Shown: one piece after another, positions 1-5,501 of the stretch | How positions within the stretch are numbered: the first letter of the stretch is position 1 | How the letters are laid out: every line of letters begins with the position of its first letter | From: Methanobacteriota archaeon | GTDB lineage: Archaea > Thermoplasmatota > Thermoplasmata > RBG-16-68-12 | Length of the DNA: 7,705 nt | Direction of reading: 5' to 3' | Assembly: GCA_005878635.1 (NCBI GenBank) | Contig: VBLS01000093.1 | Span: forward strand, 1-7,705 | Program-made: the position numbers and the translations under genes | The notes under the pieces: generated by a model | Database searches by the model: none | Told to the model about the DNA's origin: nothing | Seen by the model: only the letters and a program-made list of their open reading frames with translations

Positions 1-30
1 ACACCCTGGCCGTAGCATGCCGGTGCGCAT
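1..30 (-). CDS. Possible 5' end of a minus-strand gene (partial, alternative reading)
   Basis: On the minus strand an ATG at 30-28 opens a frame (MRTGMLRPGC) that runs off the window. It is listed only because a clear TATA-like box, ATATAAGC, lies about 29 bases upstream, the spacing expected for a leaderless archaeal transcript. No family can be assigned from ten residues, and the codons are less typical of this genome than those of the competing plus-strand reading. Confidence 0.25.
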   Translation of the reverse strand, partial: MRTGMLRPGC

Positions 31-43
31 CGCGGACAAGTGA
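2..43 (+). CDS. Possible 3' end of a plus-strand gene (partial)
   Basis: The frame beginning at base 2 reads HPGRSMPVRIADK and stops at TGA 41-43. Eleven of its 13 codons end in G or C, as in the sure genes of this window, and the peptide looks like an ordinary C-terminus. The fragment is too short to assign a family. It would converge on the glycosyltransferase that ends at 317. It conflicts with a minus-strand reading of the same bases, where an ATG at 30-28 follows a TATA-like box; at most one of the two is likely right. Sequence to the left of the window would decide. Confidence 0.3.
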   Translation, partial: HPGRSMPVRIADK

Positions 44-52
44 ATCCCAGCC

Positions 53-62
53 GCTTATATGC
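53..62 (-). promoter_or_regulatory. Candidate archaeal TATA box at the left edge
   Basis: The minus strand reads GCATATAAGC, an AT-rich island in very GC-rich surroundings. It resembles the TTATAAGCC box before the gene at 5502. Its distance of about 29 bases to the ATG at 30 fits a leaderless start. On the plus strand the same bases read GCTTATATGC, with no obvious gene downstream, so the minus direction is preferred. This is a pattern match only. Confidence 0.35.
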
Positions 63-280
63 GCCCCCCACCCTCTGCCGGGACGGGCTCGGCGTCGAGG
101 GGCGGCGTTTCGCGGGCCGCCGCGGCCTCCCCCTCTCCGCGTCACGCGGTTGGTCCTCGCGGGCGCCCATCAACACCCCGGCGCCGGGCTGTAATCCTTT
201 TCGAAACGAAGGGGCGAGCCCGAGCCAGGCGCCATCCGCTGAGTCAACGCGCCGCTGGGGTCGGGGCGTGCTCAGGGAAA

Positions 281-310
281 CCAACGGTGGGAGGGCCAAC
301 GGTGGGACGG
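281..310. repeat. 15-base tandem repeat, two copies
   Basis: CCAACGGTGGGAGGG (281-295) is followed directly by CCAACGGTGGGACGG (296-310), 14 of 15 bases identical. The pair lies just outside the stop codon of the glycosyltransferase (317-319), in its 3' non-coding flank. Two copies are too few to call a minisatellite. It may mark replication slippage or a transcript-end element. Confidence 0.7.
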
Positions 311-316
311 GACCGC

Positions 317-1168
317 CTACGATGTGGTCCTCGATGCGCGCGAGGGCTTCGACCGGTGCTCCGGAGACGTTGAGGGACCGTTCAATCGGCGCTTGAACAA
401 GCGCAGCGCGATCTTCAGGCCCGTCCGGAGGGGGATCAATTTGGGTGGCCCGATGCGGGCCGCGTAATCGATCGGCAGTTCCGTGATCCGCGCTTCCTTC
501 AGGGCGGCGGATCCGAAGAGATCGGCCTCGAGGTCGAAGCCTCGGGCCTCCAGCGAGAGTTCCCGGAGGGTGTCCGCGTTGAACGCCCACATCCCGGTGC
601 AGACGTCCGTGACCGAGACGCCGAAGAGGAGGCGGGCCAGGGCGCTCAGGATGCGGTTCCCGACCCGGTTCAGATTGGACATCGCGCCCTCGGCCATCTT
701 CCCGAGGAACCGGGAGCCGAGGACGACGTCCTGGCCGGAGGCCAAGACCTCCAGGAACTCCGGGACCATCTCCGGCGGATAGGTGCCGTCCGCATCAAAC
801 ATGAAGTAGAACTCGGGCTCTCGCGACCCGCCATCGGCGCGGTCCCGGCTACGCAGGAGGTGATCGAACGCCTGACGCATGCCGTTGCCTTTCCCCCGGC
901 CCGTCTGGACGAACACGCTCGCTCCGCTCTTCCGGATGACCTCGAGGGTCCGGTCCGTCGAGTTCCCGTCGACGACCCACACCGAGACCGTGTATCCGGC
1001 GGCCTCGAGCTGGGCCTTCGGGATCCGCTGGAGGACATGGCCGATCGCGCGTTCCTCGTTTAGGGCCGGGAGGAAGATGACGACATGGCCCCGAGGACTC
1101 GGCTGCGGGTGTTGACCTGCGACGCGCGAATTACGCGCCGAGGTGTCCTCCGGTTGGCCACCCCCCAT
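317..1168 (-). CDS. GT2 family glycosyltransferase, DPM/DPG-synthase-like
   Basis: A 283-residue family 2 glycosyltransferase, expected to move a sugar from a nucleotide donor to a lipid phosphate (dolichol-phosphate-mannose/glucose-synthase type) or a related acceptor at the inner membrane face. Visible GT-A features are FLPALNEE (32-39), VDGNSTDRT (from about 65), the metal- and nucleotide-binding DADG (124-127), GSRF (150-153), and CTGMWAF with the following GFDLEAD stretch. There are no C-terminal membrane helices; the protein ends in a short basic Ser/Arg-rich tail. The start is the ATG at 1168. The frame stays open further upstream, but that part is Arg/Ser-rich and overlaps the regulator gene. 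A GGAGGGG motif in the 40-base gap after the regulator is too far (about 27 bases) to be a normal ribosome-binding site. It is probably cotranscribed with that regulator. Donor and acceptor cannot be read from the sequence. Confidence 0.92.
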   Translation of the reverse strand: MGGGQPEDTSARNSRVAGQHPQPSPRGHVVIFLPALNEERAIGHVLQRIPKAQLEAAGYTVSVWVVDGNSTDRTLEVIRKSGASVFVQTGRGKGNGMRQAFDHLLRSRDRADGGSREPEFYFMFDADGTYPPEMVPEFLEVLASGQDVVLGSRFLGKMAEGAMSNLNRVGNRILSALARLLFGVSVTDVCTGMWAFNADTLRELSLEARGFDLEADLFGSAALKEARITELPIDYAARIGPPKLIPLRTGLKIALRLFKRRLNGPSTSPEHRSKPSRASRTTS

Positions 1169-1208
1169 CGCCTGTGCGATTACGGTCGTCGACTTCCCCT
1201 CCAGCCCG

Positions 1209-1673
1209 TCATTGCGATACGACTCGCAGGCTCGACGGCGTCGCGTTTGGACGCCGGGCCGCCCCCGCCGGCCAGTCGAAACCTGGGAGAATCTCACCGA
1301 GGAATTCCGCATTCCGTTCCATTTGGTACGTGAGGAAGAAGAGGGCGCCATAGGAGTCCGCGCGCGGGCTCGCCGCGATGACATCATCGTGTTCGAGCTT
1401 CGCCAGATGATGCTGGACCGTCGTATAGTGGAGGCCGAGCGCGCTCGCGATCTGGTTCGCGTTGAGGGGCCCATCCTCCTGCAGGAGCTTCAGGATCCTA
1501 CAGCGGTTGTGGCCGCCGCGGGATCGCGCGAGCAGGTAGACGAGCGTCCGTCGGAAGTGCGTGTTGAGCCGTTCCTTCGGCTGCGAGGCGGAGGCGTCCG
1601 GCTCGATCCGGGCCGGGTTCGGCCATGCGGCGGGCGGTTGGGCGATTGCCACTCGTTCGGTAGCTCCGGCCAT
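1209..1673 (-). CDS. ArsR-like winged-helix transcriptional regulator
   Basis: A 154-residue DNA-binding protein. After about 45 low-complexity residues comes a winged helix-turn-helix: GHNRCRILKLLQEDGPLNAN leads to the helix pair QIASALGLHYTTVQHHLAKL and the wing LEHDDVIAAS, then a conserved YGALFFLTYQME and a C-terminal helix FLGEIL. This layout is common in winged-helix proteins of Thermoplasmatota and other archaea. There is no metal-binding Cys cluster of the classical ArsR sensors. I chose the ATG at 1673 because an AT-rich GGATATCC sits about 30 bases upstream. An ATG at 1781 would add 36 Arg-rich residues that do not look coding. It lies 40 bases ahead of the glycosyltransferase on the same strand, so the two probably share a transcript, and it may regulate that unit. 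The target is unknown. Confidence 0.88.
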   Translation of the reverse strand: MAGATERVAIAQPPAAWPNPARIEPDASASQPKERLNTHFRRTLVYLLARSRGGHNRCRILKLLQEDGPLNANQIASALGLHYTTVQHHLAKLEHDDVIAASPRADSYGALFFLTYQMERNAEFLGEILPGFDWPAGAARRPNATPSSLRVVSQ

Positions 1674-1700
1674 TGTTAGGGCGGGCAATCCGAGGGAAGG

Positions 1701-1708
1701 GGATATCC
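1701..1708 (-). promoter_or_regulatory. Candidate TATA element for the regulator-glycosyltransferase unit
   Basis: GGATATCC is a perfect 8-base palindrome centred about 31 bases upstream of the ATG at 1673, the position expected for a TATA box of a leaderless or nearly leaderless archaeal transcript. The match to a TATA consensus is only moderate. Confidence 0.3.
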
Positions 1709-1785
1709 GCCGCGTCCTAACGCGCGCATCTCCGCATGGGGAGTGTGCGCGGTGCCTCACACCGAATGGTTTGTCCTGCAAAAGA

Positions 1786-1793
1786 CTATAACT
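1786..1793 (+). promoter_or_regulatory. Candidate TATA box for the ribbon-helix-helix gene
   Basis: CTATAACT, preceded by an A-rich GCAAAAGA that could serve as the BRE side, is the strongest AT-rich island in the divergent gap 1674-1850. Transcription would start near 1815, giving a leader of about 35 bases that contains the GGTGA ribosome-binding site at 1840-1844. Confidence 0.45.
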
Positions 1794-1839
1794 TACAAGC
1801 GGATGGCCACGCTATTCCCTTTGTCCGACAGGGGGCCTT

Positions 1840-1844
1840 GGTGA
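1840..1844 (+). promoter_or_regulatory. Ribosome-binding site that fixes a TTG start
   Basis: GGTGA lies 6 bases before the TTG at 1851. The same bases contain an in-frame TGA (1842-1844), so the gene cannot start further upstream, and TTG 1851 is the first possible start. Confidence 0.6.
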
Positions 1845-1850
1845 ACCGAC

Positions 1851-2384
1851 TTGGCTAGTCGTACGGCCGTCACAAGGACCATCCGGTTGGATGGGGACAC
1901 GGACCGAGCCCTGTCAGGCTTGGCCGAGAAAGAGCGCGTCAGCGTCAATTTCCTCGTGAACCGCGCCCTTCGCAAATTCATCGAGTGGGACGTGTACGCC
2001 GAGAAGTTCGGCTTCCTATCGCTCCCGGCGTCCATGATCACCAAAATGATGAGCTACCTGTCCGACGAGGAGGCTAAGGAGATGGGTCGTTGGGCCGGTC
2101 AGAACCTCGTCAAGGACTTCCTCACCTTCTGGTTCAAAGAGGTCAGCGTCACGACCTTGGTCAAGGGCTATCCAGCGCTCGAATCGAAATACGGCAAGTC
2201 GTTCGAGTACGAGGAGCATGTCGACGGCGGCCGCTGGACGATCATCCTCAAACACGGCCGCGGGATCAAGTGGTCCTTCTACTACGAGGAACTCCTTCGA
2301 TCCGTCTTCGAGCAGTTGCTGAAGAAGGAAGTGAAGACGGAACGCACCGAGGATCAGGTCGTCGCCCGCTTCAGCGCCGTTTGA
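1851..2384 (+). CDS. Ribbon-helix-helix protein with uncharacterised C-terminal domain
   Basis: A 177-residue protein. Residues 7-46 match a ribbon-helix-helix (Arc/MetJ/CopG) DNA-binding unit: a basic strand RTIRL, then two helices in DRALSGLAEKERVS and VNFLVNRALRKFIEW. The remaining 130 residues are far longer than a plain CopG protein and form a mixed helix-strand domain (FLTFWFKE, GYPALESKYG, WTIILKHGRGIKWSFYYEEL). Many archaeal RHH proteins carry such a C-terminal domain, likely for dimerisation or ligand sensing, but I cannot name the ligand. The start is TTG, required because an in-frame stop precedes it; without it the first strand of the RHH fold would be lost. It is divergent from the winged-helix regulator and converges, with an 18-base gap, on the ATPase operon. 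It may act on its own promoter or a neighbour's; the sequence does not show which. Confidence 0.87.
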   Translation: MASRTAVTRTIRLDGDTDRALSGLAEKERVSVNFLVNRALRKFIEWDVYAEKFGFLSLPASMITKMMSYLSDEEAKEMGRWAGQNLVKDFLTFWFKEVSVTTLVKGYPALESKYGKSFEYEEHVDGGRWTIILKHGRGIKWSFYYEELLRSVFEQLLKKEVKTERTEDQVVARFSAV

Positions 2385-2387
2385 TCC

Positions 2388-2423
2388 GCCGCGCGAAGCG
2401 GCCTAGTGACTGAGGACTTTTTT
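2388..2423 (+). terminator. Hairpin plus T6 tract after the ribbon-helix-helix gene
   Basis: GCCGC (2388-2392) and GCGGC (2398-2402) form a perfect 5-base stem with a GCGAA loop, filling the 18-base gap between two convergent genes. A run of six T follows at 2418-2423 on the plus strand; archaeal RNA polymerase terminates at such U-tracts. The T-run lies inside the last codons of the opposite gene, where it encodes a Lys run. The hairpin may also protect the 3' end of the opposing transcript. Confidence 0.5.
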
Positions 2424-2603
2424 CTTCGGCGCCTCGTTGTCGCCATCGGTGGCATTCTCCAGTCCGGCCTCACTCAGCGCGCTCCGCTCGATGGCCTCCG
2501 CGAGCCAGCCCATCGTCATGCGGAGCCCCAGGCAGACCCGGTCGATCTCCGCGTCTCCCGTGTCGCCCTTCTTCACCTTGGACAGGAGCATCGACTTGAC
2601 CAT
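2403..2603 (-). CDS. Hypothetical protein, conservative call from the only ATG
   Basis: From the ATG at 2603 a 66-residue frame reads to TAG 2405-2403. It is helical and coding-like, with a charged Asn/Asp/Glu tail and a KKK end. The frame stays equally coding-like for a further 100 bases upstream (GVRDNPAFQQAYWRAFDKTF just before), with no in-frame ATG, GTG or TTG until the stop at 2864-2862. This entry is therefore probably only the C-terminal third of a longer gene; see the frameshifted call at 2403-3022. No family is recognised. Confidence 0.45.
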   Translation of the reverse strand: MVKSMLLSKVKKGDTGDAEIDRVCLGLRMTMGWLAEAIERSALSEAGLENATDGDNEAPKKKVLSH

Positions 2604-3022
2604 GTGGGCGTTTTGGTCGCCGAACGTCTTGTCGAAGGCCCGCCAGTAGGCCTGTTGGAACGCCGGATTGTCCCGTACGCCCAGTGGCTTCGCTAGGTGC
2701 GGGACGGAACCGCCTCCTGTGCCGGAGGACTCGGCATCCTCGATCGCGCGCGTCGGTGTCCAGCGACCTCGCCCGCGATCGATGACGCGCCTTGGCTTGT
2801 CATCGAGCCAGCCTTTCGCGCGAAGAGCCCCAAGACTGGTCCCACCTGATAATCCATGCGGTTAGGGTCCAGCACGAAGGTGTGGGGTCCGCGGTGCATC
2901 CGCCGATCTCGCTCCGCGGCCGAAGTGTGCCTCCAGGGAGCGCCCGGGGCATCAAGGTCCCAAATCGCGGTTCGTTCGAACTTCACCGGGGCACGCTGGA
3001 CCGCCAGCTTCCTTGGCGCCAA
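2403..3022 (-). pseudogene. Third gene of the ATPase operon, apparently frameshifted
   Basis: A good start lies 16 bases after the KaiC-like gene: TTG at 3022-3020 with GGAGG at 3033-3029, spacing 6. From there one frame reads MAPRKLAVQRAPVKFERTAI and on through VLDPNRMDYQVGPVLGLFAR, with mostly G/C third positions, then degrades and stops at 2695-2693. From about 2816 another frame carries on with KGWLDDKPRRVIDRGRGRW and, further on, PAFQQAYWRAFDKTFGDQ to TAG 2405-2403. Adding one A to the AAA tract complementary to 2814-2816 joins both into one protein of 206 residues. The switch could lie anywhere from about 2700 to 2820. Alternatives are a sequencing or assembly error, a real mutation, or two small overlapping genes, the second lacking a standard start although GGAGG at 2717-2713 stands 7 bases before a GTC codon. 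The protein family is not recognised. Confidence 0.5.
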
Positions 3023-3033
3023 GCGCTTCCTCC
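3020..3033 (-). promoter_or_regulatory. Ribosome-binding site and TTG start of the third operon gene
   Basis: On the minus strand GGAGG (3033-3029), six bases, then TTG (3022-3020), all within the short gap after the TAG of the KaiC-like gene (3041-3039). The quality and spacing of this site are the main evidence that a gene follows, despite the broken frame. Confidence 0.5.
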
Positions 3034-3038
3034 GGAAC

Positions 3039-3782
3039 CTAGCCGAGCTTGCCGCGGACATGTGGATGGACGATTCGAATCCCTCGAGGACCGATGTCGA
3101 TCGGGATGGGACCCATCTGGTGGTTCGTTCCACGCATCTTCGTAATCTCCATGTACCGGACCCGCGCGTCGCCGGCCGGGAGGACGCTGAATTTGATGAC
3201 GCCGTCGGCGACGAACTCCTCGACGCCGGTCCAAGGCAGATCCTTGCCCGTCCCCTCTTCCGTGATCAGGAGGGTCGTGCATCCCGAGGCCCCTCCGACG
3301 ATTTTCCCCAGGAGGACGTGGGTGAAGGTCCGGAGGTCCCCGACCGTCTGGAAGGCGGGGGACATCGCCGTGAAGGAGTCGATCACGAGGCGCTCGGTCT
3401 GATTCTCCTCGATCTCGCGGGCGATCTGCTCCCAGAGGGCGGGCAGGCCCTCCGCGGTCGGAGCGGGCAGCTCGAGAAACGCGAACAGCTTCTGGGCCAT
3501 CAACGGTTCGAATTCAAGTCCGATCCGGCGCACGTTGTGGAGGTAGGACTTCTCGCTCTCCAACATCGAGACGTACATGCCGCTTTGCTTGCCCTTCTTC
3601 GCCCCGTGGTACAGGAAGTGGGATCCGAAGATCGTCTTCCCGGTCCCGGGCCGACCGGTCAAGGTGATGAGACTCCCAGTCAGGAACCCCCCTTCGAGCA
3701 TCCCGTCGAGCTCGGGCAGCCCGGTCGGTGCCCGCTCTTCGGCGCTGGATTCTGGAACCCTCGCCACAGCCATCTCGGTCAT
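3039..3782 (-). CDS. KaiC-like RecA-superfamily ATPase, single domain
   Basis: A 247-residue P-loop ATPase of the KaiC/RadA-like group. Residues 20-40 hold the family lead-in TGLPELDGMLEGGFLTGS. Walker A is GRPGTGKT (43-50). YVSMLESEK (70-78) carries Glu at the place of the KaiC catalytic acid. Walker B is RLVIDS (131-136), a sensor strand is TTLLITEE (169-176), and KMRGTNH (215-221) matches the KaiC inter-subunit motif. The end GPIPIDIGPRGIRIV is also typical. All parts needed for ATP hydrolysis are present, so it is probably an active, possibly hexameric ATPase. Known relatives act in circadian timing (KaiC), archaellum assembly (FlaH/ArlH) and regulation, so the role is open. Its ATG overlaps the stop of the upstream gene as ATGA, which implies translational coupling with the 510-residue protein. 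Confidence 0.95.
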   Translation of the reverse strand: MTEMAVARVPESSAEERAPTGLPELDGMLEGGFLTGSLITLTGRPGTGKTIFGSHFLYHGAKKGKQSGMYVSMLESEKSYLHNVRRIGLEFEPLMAQKLFAFLELPAPTAEGLPALWEQIAREIEENQTERLVIDSFTAMSPAFQTVGDLRTFTHVLLGKIVGGASGCTTLLITEEGTGKDLPWTGVEEFVADGVIKFSVLPAGDARVRYMEITKMRGTNHQMGPIPIDIGPRGIRIVHPHVRGKLG

Positions 3783-5311
3783 GCAATGAGCCTCTTCTTA
3801 GCACTTTGCATGGAACGCGCGACGGTCTCAAAGAAATCGGTCTGCGGGGCGCGGCGCCGGATGTGGACGGGGACGGAAACCGGCGGTTCTTCCGCGGCGG
3901 CTCCCGACGCTTTCGAGAGCGGGACATCCTGGAGCGGGATCAGTTTGAATTCCGGGTAGCCGTTTCCGAAGGAGAACTGGAGCCCGTAGAACCCGGTCCG
4001 CGGCTTGACGCCGTAGAACACGAGCGTGCCCCAGCGCGTCGTGATCACCAGGTGGATCTGGGAGATGTTCGCCACCTTCTCCGTCAACTCGAGGTTCGGC
4101 CGCGCGAGGACCGACTGGATGTCCTTGTTCACGGCGACCCGCGCCGCGACGGTGGCGAGGAAGTCCATCACTCCCTGTCCATAGAAGTTCTCGACCGTGT
4201 CGAGGGCCATCAGCTTCCAGATGATCTTACCCTGGTTCTTGAACTTCCCATAGACCTCGAGCCACATCTCGAAGTCCTTCGCCATGTCGAGCGAGAACTT
4301 GATCGCGACCGGATCTTCGACGCGGTCCGTGGTGAAGACGCGCATGTTCGCGTCGTACATGTCCTCGGCGAGGAACTGCGTCGCAAAGAGCCGCGACCGC
4401 TTCGGGTCGAAGTCGCTGTAGGGGAACATCATCACCGCGTTGTTCGTCGCGAGGAAGTTCAGGAGGGCGGTTAGCGGGACGTACAGCTGCGCCTCGAACG
4501 GCACGTCGCCTCGCATCTCGAGCAGAACCGTCGAACCGCGTGCGACGCCGCCGCCCAGGAGGGAATCGAGGTCTCGGCTCCCCGTGGACATGTGGGTCTC
4601 CGTGTTGTCGACCGGTCGGAACATCGCGGTTTCGGCCGGGAGCTTGAAGTCGAACGGCTCGAGGTATTGGAATCGGCCCCCCGCGAGGGTGAACAGATAT
4701 TGGTCCTGCCGGATCGGGACGCCGCGCAGCTTTCGAATCTCGAGTTCGCGCAGGCGCCGGTCGTCGATGACCTTCTGGCGGAGGATCAGGATCGCGTCCG
4801 CGAGCTGGTCCAACGTCGTGTTCGCCTCCGAGTGCTCGCTGACGAGGATGAGCCGCGCGCCCGTCTCCTCCAGGACCGCCATCAGGGACTGCTCCACCTT
4901 CATCCGGGCTTCGCTCGGGATGTAATCGGAAATCCCCTCCCAGGAGTCGAGGACGACGAGGGGGTTCTCCATGCTCGAGAGCAGGTCGTGAAGGCCCGAA
5001 ATGACCTTGTGCCCGACCACGAACTGGGTCGGATCGAACTCCAAAGTGGAGAAGAACTGGACGTTCGGTTCCGCCACGAGTTTCGAGAACAGCGAATGCT
5101 GGAACGACAGCTTCTCCGGGTACGTCCGCGTCGAGATGTGGACCGCGTCGCCCTCCGAATGGAGCAAGGCCATCAGTTCGAGGGCCAAGTTCGTCTTCCC
5201 GGTCCCGGCATCCCCTTTGACGAGGAGGATATACCCCTTCCGGCGGAGGACGGCCTCGAGTTCCGGTGGAACCGACCGGAGATTGGCCGGCGATTCGTTA
5301 TTCTCAATCAT
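3779..5311 (-). CDS. GvpD-like double P-loop ATPase with a degenerate second site
   Basis: A 510-residue cytosolic protein with two RecA/KaiC-type domains. The first has Walker A GDAGTGKT (33-40), Walker B PLVVLDSWEG (117-125), a sensor strand ARLILVSEH (152-160) and EIRKLRG (191-197), the KaiC-type arginine/lysine motif. The second begins TGSRDLDSLLGGGVARGSTV (243-262), like a KaiC lead-in, but where Walker A should follow it reads EMRGDVPFE with no GKT, so this domain probably cannot bind ATP normally. A charged, proline-rich tail follows residue 465. The layout recalls GvpD, the P-loop regulator of gas-vesicle genes, but no other gvp gene is present and a gas-vesicle role should not be assumed. 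It is the first gene of the minus-strand operon and ends in ATGA overlap with the single-domain KaiC-like gene, suggesting the two proteins form a complex. The start at ATG 5311 has GGAGGT 11 bases upstream. Confidence 0.94.
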   Translation of the reverse strand: MIENNESPANLRSVPPELEAVLRRKGYILLVKGDAGTGKTNLALELMALLHSEGDAVHISTRTYPEKLSFQHSLFSKLVAEPNVQFFSTLEFDPTQFVVGHKVISGLHDLLSSMENPLVVLDSWEGISDYIPSEARMKVEQSLMAVLEETGARLILVSEHSEANTTLDQLADAILILRQKVIDDRRLRELEIRKLRGVPIRQDQYLFTLAGGRFQYLEPFDFKLPAETAMFRPVDNTETHMSTGSRDLDSLLGGGVARGSTVLLEMRGDVPFEAQLYVPLTALLNFLATNNAVMMFPYSDFDPKRSRLFATQFLAEDMYDANMRVFTTDRVEDPVAIKFSLDMAKDFEMWLEVYGKFKNQGKIIWKLMALDTVENFYGQGVMDFLATVAARVAVNKDIQSVLARPNLELTEKVANISQIHLVITTRWGTLVFYGVKPRTGFYGLQFSFGNGYPEFKLIPLQDVPLSKASGAAAEEPPVSVPVHIRRRAPQTDFFETVARSMQSAKKRLIA

Positions 5312-5322
5312 ACCGCGTCTCG

Positions 5323-5328
5323 ACCTCC
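5323..5328 (-). promoter_or_regulatory. Ribosome-binding site of the ATPase operon
   Basis: GGAGGT on the minus strand, 11 bases before the ATG at 5311. The spacing is a little long, but no better start exists between it and the conserved N-terminal domain. Confidence 0.45.
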
Positions 5329-5356
5329 CGCAGCCCCTGAACGAATGACCCTCGCT

Positions 5357-5367
5357 GCTTTAAAAGC
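5357..5367 (-). promoter_or_regulatory. Candidate TATA box of the ATPase operon
   Basis: The minus strand reads GCTTTTAAAGC, a near-palindromic AT-rich core in GC-rich DNA. It lies about 50 bases upstream of ATG 5311, placing transcription start near 5335 and leaving a leader of about 25 bases that contains the GGAGGT site. Confidence 0.55.
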
Positions 5368-5372
5368 TTGTA

Positions 5373-5388
5373 GTAACCTTATGGTCAC
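5373..5388. promoter_or_regulatory. Inverted repeat next to the ATPase operon TATA box
   Basis: GTAACC-TTAT-GGTCAC has 6-base arms with one mismatch around a 4-base spacer. It sits directly upstream of the minus-strand TATA box, at roughly -38 to -53 from the predicted start, where archaeal activators or BRE-adjacent factors bind. It is a candidate operator; no binder is identified. Confidence 0.4.
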
Positions 5389-5400
5389 CAGTGGCCTCCA

Positions 5401-5438
5401 CCCTTCGACGAGTGAAGCAAGGTTCCCCTCGTCAAGGG
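5401..5438. promoter_or_regulatory. Long imperfect inverted repeat between divergent promoters
   Basis: CCCTTCGACGAG (5401-5412) and CTCGTCAAGGG (5428-5438) are reverse complements except for one missing base, separated by 15 bases. It lies between the two divergent TATA boxes, so it may be a shared operator. A cruciform or hairpin function is also possible, but neither predicted transcript includes it. Confidence 0.4.
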
Positions 5439-5460
5439 TATGCACCGACGTGATTCGTTG

Positions 5461-5472
5461 GGCTTATAAGCC
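5461..5472 (+). promoter_or_regulatory. TATA box of the membrane protein gene, in a perfect palindrome
   Basis: GGCTTATAAGCC is a perfect 12-base palindrome with a TATA core. The predicted start near 5490 leaves only about 10 bases before ATG 5502, so the mRNA would be nearly leaderless. The palindrome could double as a repressor site covering the TATA box. Confidence 0.55.
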
Positions 5473-5501
5473 ACGAAAAATTTCGGAGTCTCGGACGTAG
5501 G

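Larger units (their letters stand above)
44..316. other. Non-coding GC-rich stretch with a foldable segment
   Basis: I find no credible gene here. The open frames carry Arg/Pro/Gly-rich, low-complexity translations with no family resemblance. Bases 180-233 can fold: GGCGCC 180-185 pairs with GGCGCC 228-233, GGCT 187-190 with AGCC 217-220, and inside them CCTT 196-199 plus CG 202-203 pair with CG 207-208 plus AAGG 209-212 around an AAA loop. This could be a small RNA, a 3' processing structure or chance in GC-rich DNA. No tRNA cloverleaf or T-loop consensus was found. Confidence 0.4.

Noticed and set aside
44..316. tRNA or other known RNA gene
   Set aside because: No acceptor-stem pair, T-loop consensus or CCA-like end could be found on either strand.
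1169..1474. N-terminal extension of the glycosyltransferase frame by 102 residues
   Set aside because: The extra part is Arg/Ser-rich, overlaps the winged-helix gene in another frame, and the GT2 fold begins only about 30 residues after ATG 1168.
1674..1781. Longer start (ATG 1781) for the winged-helix regulator
   Set aside because: The extra 36 residues look non-coding, and the extension would cover the TATA-like element that fits ATG 1673.
2856..3959. Long plus-strand open frame (367 codons) opposite the KaiC-like gene
   Set aside because: It is a shadow of the ATPase gene in GC-rich DNA: Arg/Gly/Asp-rich translation without any family motif, while the opposite strand has clear Walker A and B motifs.
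3779..5311. Gas-vesicle gene cluster
   Set aside because: Only a GvpD-like P-loop protein is present; no GvpA, GvpF/L, GvpN or GvpE-type gene is seen, so the name gvpD is not justified.
4592..5500. Long plus-strand open frame (302 codons) opposite the 510-residue gene
   Set aside because: Composition is that of a codon mirror (Arg/Glu/Leu/Asp repeats), it overlaps a certain gene completely, and it has no motif.
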